A stretch of 64,000 nt of DNA from positions 257,909 through 321,908 of the forward strand of contig NZ_KQ033914.1 in the NCBI RefSeq assembly GCF_000969835.1. Direction: 5' to 3'. The notes below the pieces were generated by a model, which saw nothing but the letters and a program-made list of their open reading frames with translations, did no database searches and was not told the DNA's origin. The translations under genes were made by a program, and so were the position numbers. Below are positions 1-8,444 of the stretch, one piece after another (the stretch's first letter is position 1; every line of letters begins with the position of its first letter). The DNA comes from Parabacteroides goldsteinii DSM 19448 = WAL 12034. Lineage in GTDB: Bacteria; Bacteroidota; Bacteroidia; Bacteroidales; Tannerellaceae.

Positions 1-276
1 CATAAAGAGATCGGGGAGATTATGGAAATGTCAGTGGAGAATGTCCGTAAGATATACTCCCGTTCCATTGATAAGATTAGCCATTTTCTGACTGATACCT
101 GTCCGCTTTATAATCCTGCGGGAACCTGTAAATGCAGGATTTGTAAACAGGTCTTTTTTATTGACCTGGATAAAGAATATACCACAGTCGCCAAAATGAT
201 ACGGTTGGCCGACCTGTATCAGAAGTTTGAAAAAGATTTGCCCCGGAAGAATTATTGGGAAAAATTTTTGGACTGA
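1..276 (+). CDS. ECF-type RNA polymerase sigma factor, C-terminal part (partial)
   Basis: The reading frame is open from base 1, so the gene starts upstream of the window. The visible part begins with a sigma region 4 helix-turn-helix (HKEIGEIMEMSVENVRKIYS), the segment that contacts the promoter -35 element. It is followed by a cysteine-rich tail with the pattern CPLYNP-x-GTCKCRIC. This tail is not part of the core sigma fold; it could bind metal or sense redox state, which is inference. The next gene downstream is a DinB-like protein in the same direction. Family assignment is fairly secure from the helix-turn-helix; the target regulon cannot be seen. Confidence 0.72.
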   Translation, partial: HKEIGEIMEMSVENVRKIYSRSIDKISHFLTDTCPLYNPAGTCKCRICKQVFFIDLDKEYTTVAKMIRLADLYQKFEKDLPRKNYWEKFLD

Positions 277-337
277 GTTGTCACAATCTCTACACTGTTA
301 CTCACTAATTATAATGTATAACTTAAAAAGTAACATT

Positions 338-862
338 ATGATGAGTAAAATTGAATTTTTGAGAGAACAAATCATTGAAGCACGGAATTTTGTAAACCGT
401 CTGATTTCGGAAATGCCCGAAGAGCTATGGTACACAATTCCGGAAGGTACGGATTCAAACTTTGCCTGGCAGATCGGGCATCTGCTGGTTTCACAGAATT
501 TTCATGCCATTACAACGATAACCGGGTTAAATGAAGATGTCGGACGGCAGATACCTATCGCCCGTTATAATAAAATCTTTAATGGCATGGGAACTTTGCA
601 CCGTTCCGCCGAAAGGAACTTTATCCCTGTTTCGGAATTAAAGGAACAATTGGGTTTTGTGCACGATATTTGCCTTGCAAACCTACTGACTCTTAACGAT
701 GAAACTCTGAAAGAACCCCTTGAACCAATCCCGTTTAAGCATCCCGTTGCCGATATAAAGTACGAAGCCTTGTCCTGGTGTTTCAAGCATGAGATGTGGC
801 ATAGTGCCGAGATGGAGGCAATAAAAAGGGCTTTGGGATATCCGATAGTCTGGATGAAGTAA
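338..862 (+). CDS. DinB family protein (putative metal-dependent four-helix protein)
   Basis: About 174 residues. The start is placed at the ATG-ATG pair at 338/341; the longer frame upstream has no family similarity and overlaps the sigma gene. The DinB/YfiT fold is a four-helix bundle that binds a metal through three histidines. Candidate ligands are the histidine in WQIGHLL and the two in FKHEMWHSAE near the C-terminus. Members of this superfamily are damage-inducible proteins or thiol-dependent transferases (for example bacillithiol transferases). The exact substrate here is unknown. It lies directly behind the sigma factor gene and may be co-transcribed. Confidence 0.75.
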   Translation: MMSKIEFLREQIIEARNFVNRLISEMPEELWYTIPEGTDSNFAWQIGHLLVSQNFHAITTITGLNEDVGRQIPIARYNKIFNGMGTLHRSAERNFIPVSELKEQLGFVHDICLANLLTLNDETLKEPLEPIPFKHPVADIKYEALSWCFKHEMWHSAEMEAIKRALGYPIVWMK

Positions 863-989
863 TAAATCTGTTCGTGAACAATGTTATAAAACATATTGTT
901 ATATACACAAAGGCAAAAAGAAAAAAGAGAGATAGATTCGGAGGCAGCGGCCTCCATGTTTAGGTTTATTAATTTAATGTTTAGGTATT

Positions 990-1346
990 ATGAGACGTTT
1001 AGGTATGGCTGTATCAGCCATTTTATTATGTGCAACGGTAGGTTTTGCACGCGAGAACCGGAACAATGTGAGTAAAGAACCGTTTGCTATTAACTTTGAG
1101 AAACTGAGTTATTATTTACAATTAACCCCGTCTCAGACAGGTGAAGTAGCAAATATAAATGAATTTTTCCTGGATAAACAACGTGAGAGTCTTCGTGCCA
1201 GCGAAAGCCAGCAACAAAAAAAGATGCATCAGGCTGTTTATGGAAATCTGAAGTTGATGAAAAAGGTTCTGACGCCCGATCAGTATCGCAAATATGTAAC
1301 ATTGTTGAATGTGACAAATAATAATAATCGTGCACTGAACCTTTAA
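990..1346 (+). CDS. Small secreted protein, possibly Spy/CpxP-like
   Basis: 118 residues with a clear N-terminal signal peptide (MRRLGMAVSAILLCATVGFA), so the mature protein is probably periplasmic. The remainder is charged, mostly helical and rich in Gln/Lys. It contains LTPSQTGEVANIN and LTPDQYRKYV, which resemble the repeated LTxxQ helices of Spy/CpxP periplasmic chaperones. That resemblance is weak, and the protein is best called a conserved hypothetical. A factor-independent terminator follows at 1400-1441, so it looks monocistronic. Confidence 0.6.
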   Translation: MRRLGMAVSAILLCATVGFARENRNNVSKEPFAINFEKLSYYLQLTPSQTGEVANINEFFLDKQRESLRASESQQQKKMHQAVYGNLKLMKKVLTPDQYRKYVTLLNVTNNNNRALNL

Positions 1347-1399
1347 TATAAAAGGTGAGGGGGATTTGTTCCCCGGATCGCGATTGTTGAAAACAGGTG

Positions 1400-1441
1400 G
1401 AAGAGATTACGCAATTTGTTTGTGTAGTCTCTTCTTTTTTT
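1400..1441 (+). terminator. Rho-independent terminator
   Basis: GAAGAGATTAC (1400-1410) pairs with GTAGTCTCTTC (1424-1434) around a 13-nt loop, with one G-T wobble, and is followed by a T-run. It would end the transcript of the small secreted protein. Its loop overlaps the -33 element of the next promoter. Confidence 0.75.
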
Positions 1442-1452
1442 ATCTATCTTTG
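1419..1452 (+). promoter_or_regulatory. Bacteroidetes sigma-ABfr-type promoter for the YitT gene
   Basis: A -33 box TTTG (1419-1422) and a -7 box TATCTTTG (1445-1452, matching TAnnTTTG) are separated by 22 bp. The YitT start codon lies 35 bp downstream. Confidence 0.7.
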
Positions 1453-1487
1453 CGGCATTGAAAACAAATAATGATTGAATCTAAATT

Positions 1488-2384
1488 ATGAAACAACTTG
1501 GTTTTCCTTCTAATGCTACATTGAAGAGTAATGCAGTCGATTATTCTCTGATTGTGGTTGGGGCTTTTTTGCAGGCATTGAGTTATGTACTTTTCCTGGC
1601 TCCCTTTAAAATTGTACCGGGGGGTGTTTATGGTATTTCCATCGTTTTGCATTATGTGACGAAAGGTGTTTTCTCCATTTTTCCGGACGGTTTGCCGATG
1701 GGTGCTACTGCCTTATGTTTTAACGTTCCATTGTTGTTGCTGGCAATGAAAAAGATCGGTCTTGCTTCAGGACCGAAAACGATCGTGACATTTGTGCTTA
1801 TTTCCGTCTTTACGGACACATTATCCTATTTTTGCGGAACGGAACCGCTGGTGGAAAATGATACGTTTATCGCTTGTTTCTATGGAGGGGCGATATTGGG
1901 TATCGGTGTGACTTGTGTGTTTAAGGCGCAAAGTACCAGTGCGGGAACAGATGTGTTGGCCCGTGTTATTGCCAATAATTCCAATTTGAAAGTAAGTAAT
2001 ATGATTATAATACTGGATTCTGCGATCGTGATGTTAGGCTTGATCGTATTCCAGGACTGGGCGGTTCCATTGTATTCCTGGTTCGCTATTTTCGTGTATG
2101 GAAAGGTTGTTGAAATGTTCCAGACGGAGAATCCGAATCGTGCCGTCTTTATCGTATCGAAGAAGACACAGGAGATAAAAGACCTGATTGTCGGAAAGAT
2201 GGGGATGCGGGGTACTTTCCTCCACGGACGGGGCATGTATGAAGGAAAGGAAAAAGAGATCATCTTTACCATTGCCGAACGTAAGGATATGCCGCGCCTG
2301 AAAGATGAAATTAAGGAGATCGATCCGAACGCTTTTATTTCTACTATGCATGCGAGCAAGGATTCGCCTCGTCCGGGAATCTGA
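1488..2384 (+). CDS. YitT family membrane protein
   Basis: 298 residues. The N-terminal two thirds holds about five hydrophobic segments and begins with the family-typical stretch LAPFKIVPGGVYGISIVLHY. The last ~80 residues (AVFIVSKKTQEIKDLIVGKM through DPNAFIST) match the soluble C-terminal DUF2179 domain, including a G-RGTFLHGRGMY-type turn. YitT proteins are inner-membrane proteins of unknown transport function; length and domain order are normal. A promoter sits at 1419-1452 and an AT-rich repeat follows the gene. Confidence 0.85.
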   Translation: MKQLGFPSNATLKSNAVDYSLIVVGAFLQALSYVLFLAPFKIVPGGVYGISIVLHYVTKGVFSIFPDGLPMGATALCFNVPLLLLAMKKIGLASGPKTIVTFVLISVFTDTLSYFCGTEPLVENDTFIACFYGGAILGIGVTCVFKAQSTSAGTDVLARVIANNSNLKVSNMIIILDSAIVMLGLIVFQDWAVPLYSWFAIFVYGKVVEMFQTENPNRAVFIVSKKTQEIKDLIVGKMGMRGTFLHGRGMYEGKEKEIIFTIAERKDMPRLKDEIKEIDPNAFISTMHASKDSPRPGI

Positions 2385-2386
2385 GG

Positions 2387-2480
2387 AATTGAAAATTAAT
2401 AATTTAAAATTGAAAATTAAATGGGGAGATTAACTGCAAACCGATATTAATTTTCAATTTTCAACTTTCAATTTTCAATT
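2387..2480. repeat. AT-rich interspersed repeat built from TTTTCAATT units
   Basis: The first half contains AATTGAAAATTAA twice; the second half carries several tandem copies of TTTTCAATT/ACTTTCAATT. The halves are therefore inverted relative to each other and can form a long, imperfect, AT-rich hairpin. Such (TTTTCAATT)n tracts are common between genes in Bacteroidales. It may act as a terminator for the YitT gene, and it stops just before the -7 box of the next gene. Confidence 0.6.
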
Positions 2481-2486
2481 ATTTCC

Positions 2487-2494
2487 TATCTTTG
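2487..2494 (+). promoter_or_regulatory. -7 promoter box for the aminotransferase gene
   Basis: TATCTTTG matches the Bacteroidetes TAnnTTTG consensus and lies 31 bp before the ATG at 2526. The upstream -33 position falls inside the AT-rich repeat and is not clear. Confidence 0.6.
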
Positions 2495-2525
2495 CCGAAC
2501 TTTAAACTAACATATAGAAAAAGTA

Positions 2526-3725
2526 ATGCCTAATATCTCACAGCGGGGTGTCAATATGCCGGCTTCCCCCATTAGAAAACTCGTTCCGCTAGCCAACAAG
2601 GCTAAAGCAAAGGGTACCAAGGTGTACCATCTGAATATCGGTCAACCGGATTTACCTACTCCCGAGGTCGCGATGGAGGCCATGCGCCGTATTGACCGTA
2701 AAGTATTGGAATATTCTCCGAGTGAGGGAATTCGTAGTTTCCGTGAGAAATTGGTTAAATACTATGCGAAATTCAATATCAATGTCGATGTTGAAGATAT
2801 AATCATCACTACCGGAGGCTCGGAAGCTGTATTCTTTTCGTTTATGGCTTGTCTGGATCCGGGGGATGAAATTATTGTTCCCGAACCTGCGTATGCAAAC
2901 TATATGGCGTTTGCCATTTCCTGTGGAGCTGTGATCAAAACAGTTCCGTCTACTATCGATGAAGGTTTTGCTCTTCCTTCGGTGGAACGGTTTGAGGAGC
3001 TGATCACTCCGCGTACCAAAGCGATCCTGATCTGTAACCCGAATAATCCGACCGGTTATCTGTACACACAGAAGGAAATGGATCAGATTCGTGAAATCGT
3101 AAAGAAATATGATCTGTTCCTGTTCTCGGATGAGGTATATCGTGAATTCTGTTATACGGGTGCTCCTTATATCTCGGCATTCCATTTGAAGGGTATCGAG
3201 AATAATGTGGTGCTGGTGGATTCGGTTTCCAAACGTTACAGCGAATGCGGTATCCGTATCGGTGCGCTGATTACGAAGAACCAGATGGTGAAGGAAAATG
3301 TTATAAAATGGTGTCAGGCACGTCTGAGTCCTCCTTTGGTCGGACAGATCATTGCAGAGGCTTCACTGGATACGCCTGAAGATTATATGCTGGATGTTTA
3401 CAACGAATATGTGGAACGCCGTAAATTCCTGATCGACGGGTTGAACCGTATTCCGGGTTGTTATTCTCCGATCCCTATGGGGGCCTTCTATACGGTTGCC
3501 AAATTGCCGGTGGATGATGCCGATAAGTTCTGTGCCTGGTGTCTGGACGAGTTCGAATATGAAGGACAGACGGTTATGATGGCTCCGGCTTCCGGTTTCT
3601 ATACAACACCCGGTTTGGGGAAAAATGAAGTGCGTATTGCGTATGTCCTGAAAAAGGAAGATTTGGCAAAAGCACTGGTGGTTCTGGCAAAGGCGTTGGA
3701 GGCTTATCCGGGAAGAGTCATTTAA
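2526..3725 (+). CDS. Class I/II PLP-dependent aminotransferase (aspartate aminotransferase-like)
   Basis: 399 residues, normal for fold-type I aminotransferases. Visible features are the N-terminal LNIGQPDLPTPE, the TTGGSEA phosphate-binding stretch near residue 95, the NPNNPTGY motif near residue 175, the FSDEVYREF aspartate motif, and the Schiff-base lysine K236 in DSVSKRYSECGIRIG. The reaction is transfer of an amino group between an amino acid and a 2-oxo acid in the cytoplasm. The exact amino acid specificity cannot be read from sequence. A -7 promoter box lies 31 bp upstream, and a LolE-like permease gene starts 15 bp downstream in the same direction. Confidence 0.85.
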   Translation: MPNISQRGVNMPASPIRKLVPLANKAKAKGTKVYHLNIGQPDLPTPEVAMEAMRRIDRKVLEYSPSEGIRSFREKLVKYYAKFNINVDVEDIIITTGGSEAVFFSFMACLDPGDEIIVPEPAYANYMAFAISCGAVIKTVPSTIDEGFALPSVERFEELITPRTKAILICNPNNPTGYLYTQKEMDQIREIVKKYDLFLFSDEVYREFCYTGAPYISAFHLKGIENNVVLVDSVSKRYSECGIRIGALITKNQMVKENVIKWCQARLSPPLVGQIIAEASLDTPEDYMLDVYNEYVERRKFLIDGLNRIPGCYSPIPMGAFYTVAKLPVDDADKFCAWCLDEFEYEGQTVMMAPASGFYTTPGLGKNEVRIAYVLKKEDLAKALVVLAKALEAYPGRVI

Positions 3726-3739
3726 TCAACTGAATCGAA

Positions 3740-4984
3740 TTGAACTTAGAACTATTTATAGCACGAAAAATTCATTTCAGTAAGGAGGGGAATCGTCAGG
3801 TTACTCCTCCTGCTGTTCGTATTGCCATAGTCGGTGTAGCGCTAGGGTTGGCGGTGATGATTCTTTCGGTCGCTATTGTGATTGGTTTTAAGAAAGAGGT
3901 TCGTAATAAGGTGATTGGTTTTGGTTCTCACATTCAGATCACCAATTTTGATAATAACAGTTCGTATGAAACGACGCCGATTGCGGTGAGCGATTCTTTG
4001 CTTCAGGCACTCCGGGAGTTTCCTGGTATTAAGCATATAGAAGGATATGCCACTAAAATGGGCATTTTGAAAACGGATAGTGATTTTCAGGGTGTCGTAT
4101 TGAAAGGGATCGATACGGATTATGACTGGAGTTTTTTCCGGAACAACCTGAAAGAAGGTGAGTTGCTGACGATAGACCCCAAAAAGACTTCGACTGATGT
4201 GATCATTTCCAAATATTTATCCGACTTGCTGGGATTGAAGCTGGGCGACAGTATTCGGACTTATTTTGTGCAGGAAGATGTTCGTGCCCGAAAACTCAAT
4301 ATCGCCGGGATTTACGAGACCGGCTTTATGGATTATGACAAGCTATTTGTTTTGGCTGACATTAAGCAGATCCGCCGGTTGAACGGTTGGGAGAAGGATG
4401 AGGTCAGTGGACTGGAATTGCTTGTAGATGATTACGATAAGCTGGACCAGATTGCGGAAGACCTGTATTTCAATCTGGTGGAGAAACAGGACCGTCATGG
4501 GAATACCTATTTTACTCGTTCGATAAAGGAGATGAATCCTATGATATTTAACTGGCTTGATGTGCTGGATGTGAATGTGGTAGTTATTCTTATCCTGATC
4601 TTTGCGGTTGCAGGGTTTACTATGATTTCCGGTTTGCTTATTATTATTCTGGAGCGGACGAATATGATCGGTATCCTGAAAGCGTTGGGTGAGAACAATG
4701 TCAGTATCCGCAAGATATTTCTTTATATTTCTTTCTTCCTGATCGGGAAGGGGATGCTTTGGGGGAATGTGGTTGGTATCGCTATTTGTTTGATCCAGTC
4801 TCATTTTCGTATAATAAAACTGGATCCTTCCATCTATTATCTGGATGCGGTGCCTATTGATTTAAGTATAGTCTCCTTGATTCTCCTGAATATCGGGACT
4901 TTATGCGCATCAATGCTGATGATGCTCGGTCCGTCTTACCTTATCACGAAGATCGATCCTGCCAAGAGCATACGATTTGAGTAA
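3740..4984 (+). CDS. LolE/FtsX-type ABC transporter permease
   Basis: 414 residues with four transmembrane segments: one near residues 27-47, then a large periplasmic domain of about 220 residues, then three at the C-terminus. This is the LolC/E and MacB permease plan. The C-terminal FtsX signature ERTNMIGILKALGENNVSIRKIF is present and the protein ends with PAKSIRFE, typical of Bacteroidetes LolE-like proteins that help extract lipoproteins from the inner membrane. The start is a TTG at 3740: an in-frame stop lies just upstream and the N-terminus MNLELFIARKI is family-typical. No ATPase gene is adjacent, so the partner must be encoded elsewhere. Confidence 0.82.
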   Translation: MNLELFIARKIHFSKEGNRQVTPPAVRIAIVGVALGLAVMILSVAIVIGFKKEVRNKVIGFGSHIQITNFDNNSSYETTPIAVSDSLLQALREFPGIKHIEGYATKMGILKTDSDFQGVVLKGIDTDYDWSFFRNNLKEGELLTIDPKKTSTDVIISKYLSDLLGLKLGDSIRTYFVQEDVRARKLNIAGIYETGFMDYDKLFVLADIKQIRRLNGWEKDEVSGLELLVDDYDKLDQIAEDLYFNLVEKQDRHGNTYFTRSIKEMNPMIFNWLDVLDVNVVVILILIFAVAGFTMISGLLIIILERTNMIGILKALGENNVSIRKIFLYISFFLIGKGMLWGNVVGIAICLIQSHFRIIKLDPSIYYLDAVPIDLSIVSLILLNIGTLCASMLMMLGPSYLITKIDPAKSIRFE

Positions 4985-4992
4985 TTTTCAAT

Positions 4993-6165
4993 TCATTTAT
5001 TTCCCAGGCGGAATGTATAATCGTTTTTTCCTCTGAATATCCTGTAAATTCTTACGTATAGATTGAACAGGGGCAGCAGCAGTTCCAGGAAGAACAGCCA
5101 GCCGGTTACAGGTTTCTGTTGTAGGAGTTTGGCTGATTTGTGCAGGATTGTCGCTTTGCTTGAAAAGCGTATGATGTATAATAATCCTGCCAGTATGGAT
5201 ATCAGCCAGTTGCCTAAAATACCCATGACGATACTGGTGATTACCGCGATAAAGAAAAGGAAATAACTCAGGCTTTCCATCCTGAAAAAGGTCAGGTTCC
5301 AGCCTTTATAATAACGTTGGGTGGCGGCACGTGATACTTTCATCTCTTTCCACATGCTGAAACGGTCTATCTTTGCCATTTCCGTGATGCTTTCCGGAGA
5401 ATATTCTACCCAGGTATTCTGATCGGTTGCAGACTCGTTGATAAATAAATCGTCATCGCCGGCATGCAGGCTGAGCGATTTGTAATACCCTTTATGGGCA
5501 AAGAATAAATCTTTCCGGTATGAGAGGTTACGGCCGTTGCCGGTATAGGGATTTCCGGTGAGGGCGGACGAGATATATTGCAATCCGGTTATCAGGTTAT
5601 CATAAGCGACCAGCTTATGGAAAAATCCTTTGTGATGCCCATATGCACAAAAGCCTAAAATGATGTTTGTCCTGGAGGTATAGTTGCGTGCCATGGCTGA
5701 TATCCAGTTTTTACCCATAGGTTCGCAATTGGCTTCCGTAAAAAGGAGGATGTCGTGTTTGGCGGCTTTGATACCGACAGTGAGTGCCAGTTTTTTACGG
5801 CTCAGGTATTTTACGTCTTCCGGGATATAGGTGTGATAAAGATGATCATATTCGTTCTTGAATGTTTTTAAAACTTCGTCACTCTCATCGGTGGAACCGT
5901 CGTTGACAACAACGATTTCGTATTCCGGATAGTCCTGGTCCAACAAAGCCGGAAGGTGTTTCTTTAGATTCTCCGATTCGTTCTTGGCATAGACAATCAC
6001 GGAAACGGCAGGCTTTGCCTGTCCATGTGGCATTTGTCTTCTTTTAGCCTGTCTCAACGGGCGGGCATAAGTGACAAGATAATATAAGAGCTGGATGATG
6101 AATAGACCGGCAGTCGTGCCTGCCAGTATCATTTCTATATGATTGAAAATAAGTAAGTCGTTCAT
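4993..6165 (-). CDS. Membrane-anchored family 2 glycosyltransferase
   Basis: 390 residues. A transmembrane helix at residues 10-32 is followed by a GT2 (GT-A fold) domain: VSVIVYAKNESENLKKHLPA, then VVVNDGSTDES with the nucleotide-sugar-binding aspartate, then a D-D-D-F stretch (GDDDLFINE) and an acceptor-side region. Two or three C-terminal hydrophobic segments follow. GT2 enzymes of this type move a sugar from an NDP-sugar to a lipid or polysaccharide acceptor at the cytoplasmic face. Donor and acceptor are unknown. It converges with the LolE-like gene and is transcribed alone; a possible leftward -7 box is at 6193-6200. Confidence 0.82.
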   Translation of the reverse strand: MNDLLIFNHIEMILAGTTAGLFIIQLLYYLVTYARPLRQAKRRQMPHGQAKPAVSVIVYAKNESENLKKHLPALLDQDYPEYEIVVVNDGSTDESDEVLKTFKNEYDHLYHTYIPEDVKYLSRKKLALTVGIKAAKHDILLFTEANCEPMGKNWISAMARNYTSRTNIILGFCAYGHHKGFFHKLVAYDNLITGLQYISSALTGNPYTGNGRNLSYRKDLFFAHKGYYKSLSLHAGDDDLFINESATDQNTWVEYSPESITEMAKIDRFSMWKEMKVSRAATQRYYKGWNLTFFRMESLSYFLFFIAVITSIVMGILGNWLISILAGLLYIIRFSSKATILHKSAKLLQQKPVTGWLFFLELLLPLFNLYVRIYRIFRGKNDYTFRLGNK

Positions 6166-6192
6166 TCTTGAAGATGTAAATTAAAAAACGTA

Positions 6193-6200
6193 CAAATGTA
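6193..6200 (-). promoter_or_regulatory. Possible -7 box for the glycosyltransferase gene
   Basis: CAAATGTA on the plus strand reads TACATTTG on the minus strand, matching TAnnTTTG, 27 bp before the start codon. The -33 element is not well placed. Confidence 0.45.
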
Positions 6201-6304
6201 CATGTTTCCTTCCTAATTACCACATTCAAAAAGAAATATCCTGAAGTTCCTGTTTATACCAGTAAATGTGCAATTAATGTAAAAGGCAGGCGGAAAGAAG
6301 GAAG

Positions 6305-6312
6305 TACTTTTG
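6305..6312 (+). promoter_or_regulatory. Possible -7 box for the MFS pump gene
   Basis: TACTTTTG matches TAnnTTTG, 28 bp before the ATG at 6341. No clear -33 TTTG is visible. Confidence 0.5.
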
Positions 6313-6340
6313 CTGCGGTAATTTTAATAGGAATAATGTG

Positions 6341-7555
6341 ATGAATAGAAAAATGGGAATCGTGGTTCTGGTCCTTTCTTTATTAGCGGCTCTGGAACCT
6401 TTGAGCATAGATCTTTATCTCCCTGCTTTTACAGATATTGCTGAAAGCCTGCAAGTTTCTTTGAGTGAAGTACAAATATCCTTATCCATCTTTCTGGCAG
6501 GTTTTGCTATCGGACAACTGTTCTGGGGGACGCTTTCTGATTATTACGGGCGGAAGAATCCGATCTTGGCAGCTACGGCTTTGTATACGATCAGTTCGTT
6601 TGCTTCCATCTATGTGACTTCGATCGAACAGTTGTGGGTAATCCGCTTTCTGCAAGCCTTTGGCGGTTGTGCCGGGGTGGTGGTAGGACGTGCTGCTGTA
6701 AATGATTTGTTTGTAAATGAACAGCGGACGAAGGTATTCTCCCTGTTGGTGATCATCTCCGGAATTGCACCGGTTATTGCGCCGACTATCGGAAATTTGT
6801 TATTGAAACAGTGGCATTGGCATGGGGTGTTTAATACAATGGCCCTGTTAGGAGCCTTTACTATTCTGCTGACCTGGTTGTTTCTTCCGAAAAGTAAACC
6901 GGTGGCATTATCCGGAGAGATGAATGCGAAGAAGCCTTCAGTGAAAGAGATGGTAAAAGGATATGTCAGGGTGATGAAAGTATGGCCGTTCATGGTTTAC
7001 ACTATTATTGGTTGTATGGCTTATGGAGGTTTGATGGTCTATGTGTCTAATGCTCCTTTTCTGATTATGGAGAAGGGGGGTATGTCGGGTGATACGTTTG
7101 CAATCATTTTTGCGATCAATTCGTTGGGATTGATGTTCGGGACTTATATTATTAATTTTATGCTGAAATATATGACGTTGAAGAAGCTGGTACGATATAC
7201 GCTGGCTGTGCAACTGTTGATCGGGACATTGCTGATTGTTACAGCTTTTGCTTCGACCTCTGTTATTCCTTTGTTGGTACTGGTATTTCTGAATCTGATC
7301 CCGATCGGATTATTGTTACCGGCTACGACATCGCTCGGTTTGGCTTATTTTAAGGAAGACAGCGGATCTGCTTCGGCATTGATGGGATTTTTGCAATTGT
7401 TCTTTACCGGTGTTCTTTCGGCAGTAGTCAGTTTCTTACAAAATGATTCGGTTGTACCGATGATGTGCGGATTATTTGTTTGCGGATTGACTTCTTTTGT
7501 GTTGCTGTTTGTCGATACGCGTCGTCGCCTGGCGGTGATTAAGGTCCGTTCATGA
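6341..7555 (+). CDS. MFS multidrug efflux transporter, Bcr/CflA type
   Basis: About 404 residues and 12 hydrophobic segments. The N-terminus LSLLAALEPLSIDLYLPAF carries the drug/H+ antiporter pattern with the D-x-Y-L-P-A-F motif typical of Bcr/CflA pumps, and the loop 2-3 motif GxLSDYYGRKNP is present (GTLSDYYGRK). The reaction is proton-driven export of small drugs or metabolites across the inner membrane. The ATG at 6341 is preferred over the adjacent GTG at 6338. Its last codons overlap the convergent AraC regulator gene by 6 bp. Confidence 0.85.
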   Translation: MNRKMGIVVLVLSLLAALEPLSIDLYLPAFTDIAESLQVSLSEVQISLSIFLAGFAIGQLFWGTLSDYYGRKNPILAATALYTISSFASIYVTSIEQLWVIRFLQAFGGCAGVVVGRAAVNDLFVNEQRTKVFSLLVIISGIAPVIAPTIGNLLLKQWHWHGVFNTMALLGAFTILLTWLFLPKSKPVALSGEMNAKKPSVKEMVKGYVRVMKVWPFMVYTIIGCMAYGGLMVYVSNAPFLIMEKGGMSGDTFAIIFAINSLGLMFGTYIINFMLKYMTLKKLVRYTLAVQLLIGTLLIVTAFASTSVIPLLVLVFLNLIPIGLLLPATTSLGLAYFKEDSGSASALMGFLQLFFTGVLSAVVSFLQNDSVVPMMCGLFVCGLTSFVLLFVDTRRRLAVIKVRS

Positions 7556-8377
7556 CAGGTCTTTCTTTAGCAGCGACCGGAATTGCTCGGGCGTGTATCC
7601 GCTTTGTTCCTTGAAAAAACGGGTGAAATAAGATGCTTCGCTGAATCCGAGATCGAACGCTATTTCTTTGAAACTCGAAGCGCCATGGCTTATCATGCGT
7701 TTGGCTTCCAATAACAGCCGTTGGTCGATCAGTTGTTTAACTGTGTGACCGACGGCTTTTTTTGTCAGTTCGTTCATCCGTTTGTTACTGAGGTTTACTT
7801 CGCGGGCATAAAAGTCGGTTGTGCGTTCACTGATAAAATGGGTGTCGATCAGGGAAAGCACTCTGTTGACGCGGATGTCCTGGTTGCCCGGGGCATCGGT
7901 ATGCAGCTGTAATAAGTGGGTGATAAAGGCATGCATATAAGAATTTAGCAGGCTTTTGCGGTGCAACCCTTCGTGTTCGGCATAAATCAGATCTGCTATC
8001 CGGCGGACGGCAGGAGCTTCGCTATCGGGAAGGGTGAGAATGTCCGGGAATGAATAATCGGCATAACTCTCGATATGCAGGCAGAGCCGTTCGAAATAAT
8101 CGCGATTGATGGCAAACAGAAAACCTTTTTGTTCTTTCAGTTTCATGGTGTGTACCTGTCCCGGACGGATCAGGAAAATCTGGTTGGATTGCAGCGGATG
8201 CTCGGTGAAGTCGATGCTGTGACTTTCCTCCGGCCCGGTTTCCATGAAAAATAAAAGTTCGTAAAAGTTGTGACAGTGTGATCCCCGGAAATTCAATGGT
8301 GCGCAGTTTTCGATGCGTTCGGCGACGAAGAAATCACTTTCATCCAGGTTATGTACGGGAATATTATCTAAGAACAT
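7550..8377 (-). CDS. AraC family transcriptional regulator with cupin sensor domain
   Basis: 275 residues. The N-terminal half is a cupin-like effector domain (HCHNFYELLFFMETGPE and IRPGQVHTMKL); residues ~170-270 carry the AraC double helix-turn-helix, with the second helix pattern FKEIAFDLGFSEASYFTRFFKEQSGYTPEQFR. This is the one-component ligand-sensing type. It diverges from the radical SAM gene and converges with the MFS pump. Control of either neighbour is a reasonable guess but not shown. Confidence 0.85.
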   Translation of the reverse strand: MFLDNIPVHNLDESDFFVAERIENCAPLNFRGSHCHNFYELLFFMETGPEESHSIDFTEHPLQSNQIFLIRPGQVHTMKLKEQKGFLFAINRDYFERLCLHIESYADYSFPDILTLPDSEAPAVRRIADLIYAEHEGLHRKSLLNSYMHAFITHLLQLHTDAPGNQDIRVNRVLSLIDTHFISERTTDFYAREVNLSNKRMNELTKKAVGHTVKQLIDQRLLLEAKRMISHGASSFKEIAFDLGFSEASYFTRFFKEQSGYTPEQFRSLLKKDLS

Positions 8378-8394
8378 TTCACTCTATTTTATCG

Positions 8395-8423
8395 CAAAGA
8401 TAGTTTTTAATTCCTTATTTTTG
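8395..8423. promoter_or_regulatory. Divergent -7 boxes between the AraC gene and the radical SAM gene
   Basis: CAAAGATA (8395-8402) reads TATCTTTG on the minus strand and serves the AraC regulator. TATTTTTG (8416-8423) on the plus strand serves the radical SAM gene. Both match TAnnTTTG and lie 18-22 bp from their start codons, so the two polymerases would compete for one short region. Confidence 0.6.
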
Positions 8424-8444
8424 TGTGGTATATCCCCGTGAAAT

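Noticed and set aside
565..957. 130-codon minus-strand frame
   Set aside because: It overlaps the DinB-like gene on the other strand and has no domain or promoter.
6338..6340. GTG start for the MFS pump
   Set aside because: The adjacent ATG at 6341 is the more usual start and the difference is one residue.
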